From positions 1,736,001 through 1,800,000 of the forward strand of contig NZ_CP046564.1 of the NCBI RefSeq assembly GCF_009818105.1: a stretch of DNA of 64,000 nt. The letters run 5' to 3'. Position numbers and translations under genes: made by a program. How positions within the stretch are numbered: the stretch's first letter is position 1; every line of letters starts with the position of its first letter. Positions 59,993 to 64,000 of this stretch are shown in pieces. This stretch comes from Bacillus sp. N1-1. GTDB taxonomy: Bacteria > Bacillota > Bacilli > Bacillales > Guptibacillaceae. The notes beneath the pieces were generated by a model that was given only the letters and a program-made list of their open reading frames with translations, was not told where the DNA came from and ran no database searches.

Positions 59993-60535
59993 TTATCGGC
60001 CTAAAGGTGTTAATTCACTTGCTTCTTCATTGTTAATACGATCGTAAAACATAATACCATCAAGATGATCAACTTCATGTTGTACAACGATAGCAGGCAG
60101 CCCCTTTAATCTTAGCTTTAGAGGATTACCTTCAGCATCAACCCCTTTTACTGTAATCCGAGCATATCTCGGTACAGCACCAGGCACTTCACGATCAACG
60201 GATAGACAGCCTTCTCCTCCATCTAAATACGTTTTTTCAACGGAATGGCTAATGATTTTTGGGTTCATAATGCCATAGCTATATAGCGTGCCTCTATGAT
60301 CAGATACGTGCACCGCAATCATACGTTTGCTAATGCCGATTTGTGGTGCAGCAATTCCGATACCTGAGCGTAATTCATACTTTAAGGCAGCTTCAGGATC
60401 TTGACTATTAATAAGAAATTCAAGCATTTCTCTTAAGGTTTGCTTTTCTTCTTCAGTTGCAGGAAGGGCAATTTCATTTGCAACTTCAGTTAGGATTGGA
60501 TCCCCTTCTCTACGAATATTTTTCATTGTTAGCAT
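59993..60535 (-). CDS. def: Peptide deformylase
   Basis: The enzyme removes the formyl group from nascent protein N-termini. The 180-residue product has the three motifs [17 protein letters not shown] and QHEVDHLDG, with Cys and two His as the iron/zinc ligands. It is a type 2 enzyme, having the insertion between motifs typical of Gram-positive Def. ATG at 60535 is chosen because family N-termini begin MLTMKNI-like; AGGAG lies about eleven bases ahead. It corresponds to YkrB (DefB) by position. Confidence 0.94.
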   Translation of the reverse strand: MLTMKNIRREGDPILTEVANEIALPATEEEKQTLREMLEFLINSQDPEAALKYELRSGIGIAAPQIGISKRMIAVHVSDHRGTLYSYGIMNPKIISHSVEKTYLDGGEGCLSVDREVPGAVPRYARITVKGVDAEGNPLKLRLKGLPAIVVQHEVDHLDGIMFYDRINNEEASELTPLGR

Positions 60536-60687
60536 GTTATGTTTCACTCCTATTCAAAACGGTCTATCATAAGTATATTCAACTTTTTGTAAGGGTTAAA
60601 GCAAATGCTCTTTTACTAGTGGATGATTATCGATACTTTAATAAGTAAGCAAATCACTCATCACCGTAAAATGAGAAACTTACAACA

Positions 60688-60702
60688 GTGCTAGTTTAGC
60701 AC
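60688..60702. other. Short perfect palindrome in the def-ykyA gap
   Basis: GTGCTA and TAGCAC flank GTT. The gap of about 330 bases holds this, an extended -10 (TGGTATAGT, 60806-60814) about 50 bases before ykyA, and no other gene that I can support. Confidence 0.35.
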
Positions 60703-60866
60703 AACACGATTTATCAGGGAATCCTCTTGGATGACCTGTTTAGAAAGAATATGCGTAAATTGAAGCAATGATTGAAAATGGAGTATTCTATTGAGATCTG
60801 TATTATGGTATAGTAATCAGGGATGTAATTATTATGGTATGAATTGGATATGTGGGGGGACTTTTT

Positions 60867-61538
60867 TTGCTACGTAAATATCGTTTAGGAATTATTTCTC
60901 TTTTTTTCTGTTTTCTAATGGTTGGGTTAGCTGGTTGTCAATTTGGTGGTAGCCCAGCAGAAAAAATGTATGACCATTTAGAGGAAGCTGTTGCTCTTGA
61001 AGATCAATTTAGAGAACAACAAGAACCTTTGGCGAAGGCAGAGAAAAAGGAGCAAGACATTTATAATGAAATTGTTGCGCTAAGTATGGAAGAGTTTGAT
61101 AAGATTGAAAAGCTTTCTAAAGAAGCTGAAGAAAATACAGATCAGCGACTTGAGTACTTAAAGAAGGAAAAAGAAAGCATCGATGAAGCATATGAAGAGT
61201 TTGAAGAGGTTAAAGATTTAACAGAGGACCTTGAAACGGATGCAGCTAAGAAAGATGCCAAAAGCTTGATTGAAATTATGGATAAGCGTTATGAAGCTTA
61301 TGGAAAGCTACATAAAGAATACAAAGCAGCTGTTGAACAAGATCAAAAGCTCTACAGCTCACTACAAGATAAAGAACTAACTTTAGAGCAACTCCAAGAA
61401 CAAATTAAAGTCGTTAACGAAAAATATGGCAAGGTGGCTGAGCATAAAGAAAGTTTCAACAAATTCACGTCTGAATTTAATGAAGCCAAAAAAGCTTTTT
61501 ATGAATCAGCTGAATTAAATGTTAATTACGGGGAATAG
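60867..61538 (+). CDS. YkyA-like lipoprotein
   Basis: A 223-residue lipoprotein with a signal peptide and lipobox VGLAGC, lipidated Cys at residue 24. The mature protein is a highly charged helical or coiled-coil chain, Glu- and Lys-rich throughout (for example LSKEAEENTDQRLEYLKKEKESIDEAYEEFEE). The TTG at 60867 after GGGGGGA gives a normal signal peptide; a GTG start five codons earlier is possible. In B. subtilis ykyA precedes pdhA and the same holds here. Function is not known, though a putative YkyA/YkyB cell-wall protein role has been suggested for the family. Confidence 0.88.
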   Translation: MLRKYRLGIISLFFCFLMVGLAGCQFGGSPAEKMYDHLEEAVALEDQFREQQEPLAKAEKKEQDIYNEIVALSMEEFDKIEKLSKEAEENTDQRLEYLKKEKESIDEAYEEFEEVKDLTEDLETDAAKKDAKSLIEIMDKRYEAYGKLHKEYKAAVEQDQKLYSSLQDKELTLEQLQEQIKVVNEKYGKVAEHKESFNKFTSEFNEAKKAFYESAELNVNYGE

Positions 61539-61564
61539 AAACCGCTCATCTGAGCGGTTTTTTC
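61538..61564 (+). terminator. ykyA terminator
   Basis: AACCGCTCA pairs with TGAGCGGTT around two bases, followed by TTTTTC. Confidence 0.88.
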
Positions 61565-61769
61565 TATGTAATTTGAAATATTTTGACCGCGCGATCGTTT
61601 GTATGAATCAAAAGAGAAAGCATTTTTATAATGAAATTTGAAGCAATCTCTCGTGATAAAGAGTCATAAAAGATCTGCTCTCCTAATTATTTACACTAAT
61701 ACAGTCTGTCAAAACAGAATGTAACAGTTTTAATATCATTCCTTAACATGCAATTTATAAATCAATTAA

Positions 61770-61798
61770 TTGACTTGAAACTTACTGTATTGTAAACT
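61770..61798 (+). promoter_or_regulatory. Candidate promoter of the pdh operon
   Basis: TTGACT and TAAACT are spaced 17 bases, leaving a leader of roughly 270 bases before pdhA. The gap 61565-62078 otherwise holds the palindrome described next and no gene that I can support. Confidence 0.4.
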
Positions 61799-62016
61799 TA
61801 AAAACGAACTTACTCATGAAGAGAAGCACTCCCTTATTCTTACTGATACAGACTATTATTCGCAGTAATACATAGCACTAGGGATTATTTCTTCAGAATT
61901 AAGGGTATGACATTGAGTGTTGTCTTAAGTAATGCAAATTAATGAATGGTATTTGTCATTTAATAACGTTGAAATGGACATGCTAGTGATGTCTGTAAAC
62001 TGAACGACCCACTCAC

Positions 62017-62035
62017 AATTGCAACATTTGCAATT
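62017..62035 (+). promoter_or_regulatory. Perfect 8-3-8 palindrome in the pdhA leader
   Basis: AATTGCAACATTTGCAATT is an inverted repeat about 45 bases before the pdhA start. It has the size of a repressor operator, but no known factor could be assigned. Confidence 0.45.
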
Positions 62036-62060
62036 CAATAATCTATCTCTTTATGAATGA

Positions 62061-63161
<1,101 letters not shown>

Positions 63162-63164
63162 GCT

Positions 63165-64000
63165 ATGGCGCAAATGACAATGATTCAAGCAATCACTGAT
63201 GCGATGCGTACGGAGTTGAAAAATGACGAGAACGTACTCGTGTTTGGTGAAGACGTAGGTCAAAACGGCGGCGTTTTCCGTGCGACAGAAGGACTTCAAA
63301 AGGAATTTGGCGAAGATCGCGTGTTCGATACTCCGCTTGCTGAATCAGGTATCGGTGGTATGTCTATCGGACTTGCACTTACTGGATTCCGTCCAGTACC
63401 AGAAGTTCAATTCTTTGGTTTCGTATACGAGGTAATGGATGCTATTTCTGGTCAAATGGCACGTCTTCGTTACCGTTCAGGCGGCTCTTTCCACGCGCCG
63501 ATTACTGTACGCTCACCATTTGGTGGAGGAGTTAAAACTCCTGAGCTTCATGCGGATAGCCTTGAAGGTCTTATGGCTCAACAGCCAGGACTTAAAGTAG
63601 TAATCCCTTCTAACCCTTATGATGCAAAAGGACTTCTAATTTCTGCGATCCGTGATAACGATCCAGTTATTTTCCTTGAGCACATGAAGCTTTATCGCTC
63701 TTTCCGTCAGGAAGTTCCTGAAGAAGAGTACACAATTGAAATAGGTAAAGCTGAAGTTAAACGTGAAGGTACTGACATCACAATCGTAACTTACGGTGCG
63801 ATGGTTCAGGCTTCACTTAAAGCTGCTGAAGAGCTTGAGAAGAACGATATTAGTGCAGAAGTAATCGACCTTCGTACGGTGAGCCCACTCGACATTGATA
63901 CAATTATTGCTTCTGTTGAGAAAACAAACCGTGCAATTGTCGTGCAAGAAGCTCAAAAGCAAGCTGGAATTGCTGCTAACGTTGTTGCAGAAATCAATGA
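63165..64000 (+). CDS. pdhB: Pyruvate dehydrogenase E1 component, beta subunit (cut by window end)
   Basis: The first 278 codons of PdhB are present and the frame continues past the window edge, so the C-terminal part is missing. Visible features are [36 protein letters not shown], the loop [20 protein letters not shown] and the [13 protein letters not shown] segment, then the transketolase C-terminal domain from about residue 200. It is read three bases after pdhA and belongs to the same operon, presumably followed by pdhC and pdhD. Confidence 0.96.
   Translation, partial: MAQMTMIQAITDAMRTELKNDENVLVFGEDVGQNGGVFRATEGLQKEFGEDRVFDTPLAESGIGGMSIGLALTGFRPVPEVQFFGFVYEVMDAISGQMARLRYRSGGSFHAPITVRSPFGGGVKTPELHADSLEGLMAQQPGLKVVIPSNPYDAKGLLISAIRDNDPVIFLEHMKLYRSFRQEVPEEEYTIEIGKAEVKREGTDITIVTYGAMVQASLKAAEELEKNDISAEVIDLRTVSPLDIDTIIASVEKTNRAIVVQEAQKQAGIAANVVAEIN

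Noticed and set aside
60688..60702. CIRCE (HrcA) element
   Set aside because: The half-sites TAGCAC and GTGCTA occur in the reversed order relative to CIRCE (TTAGCACTC-N9-GAGTGCTAA).

Overview
The window is chromosomal DNA from a low-GC, endospore-forming Bacillaceae (Firmicutes). Most genes match Bacillus subtilis proteins of the yjb, yjc, yku and ykq/ykr-pdh neighbourhoods in sequence, order and length, but the order is interrupted by genes absent from those B. subtilis loci. A relative in the Alkalihalobacillus/Pseudalkalibacillus group is plausible, which is inference only. Ribosome binding sites are strong AGGAGG types, many starts are TTG or GTG, and most transcription units end in clear hairpin-plus-T terminators. 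No insertion sequence, prophage, CRISPR array or plasmid function was seen.

1-17.4 kb is a yjb-like block: spx, a TerC protein, mecA, coiA, pepF, spxH, a truncated haemoglobin, a CYTH phosphatase, a UPF0738 protein, relQ, NAD kinase, an RluD-type pseudouridine synthase, prpE, a SEDS protein, mgtE, a CPA2 antiporter and fabI. Proteolytic control of Spx and ComK (spx, mecA, spxH), competence (coiA) and (p)ppGpp/NADP supply (relQ, nadK) sit together.

17.6-29.7 kb is a spore-surface island, the most unusual part of the window. It holds two paralogous SPOCS/DUF3794-like proteins, a Cys/His repeat protein, a CotY/CotZ-like protein, two CgeB-type glycosyltransferases (one with an extra C-terminal beta domain), a three-gene nucleotide-sugar cassette (dehydrogenase, acyltransferase, aminotransferase) and several proteins without a recognised function. 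Four transcription starts carry the same AC-N16/17-CATAnnnTA pattern expected of the late mother-cell factor sigma-K. I infer a system that builds and glycosylates the spore crust or exosporium.

29.8-40.2 kb holds a DUF421 membrane protein, the yjcFGH group, pgpA, a tRNA-Val(GAC), an exported protein of unknown function with a DUF3892 partner, a VanW protein, a soluble three-PAS histidine kinase, corA and an SDR enzyme. 40.2-48.8 kb is a yku-like block: cbpB/darB, an MFS exporter, VOC and TSUP proteins, ccpC, dapH-dapL, ykuS, chaB, ykuT and ykuU. 48.9-55.2 kb holds a heterodimeric ABC exporter with one degenerate catalytic site and a two-gene bd-type quinol oxidase behind a near-perfect Rex operator. 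55.2-64 kb is a ykq/ykr-pdh block: ktrC, rnjA-rpoY, an EamA transporter, a HAD phosphatase, def, the ykyA lipoprotein gene, pdhA and a pdhB cut by the window end.

Other regulatory sequences that stand out are a FapR-like inverted repeat before fabI, an ATAA-N7-TTAT CcpC-type dyad before ccpC, a palindrome of unknown role in the pdhA leader and a long hairpin in the mecA leader.
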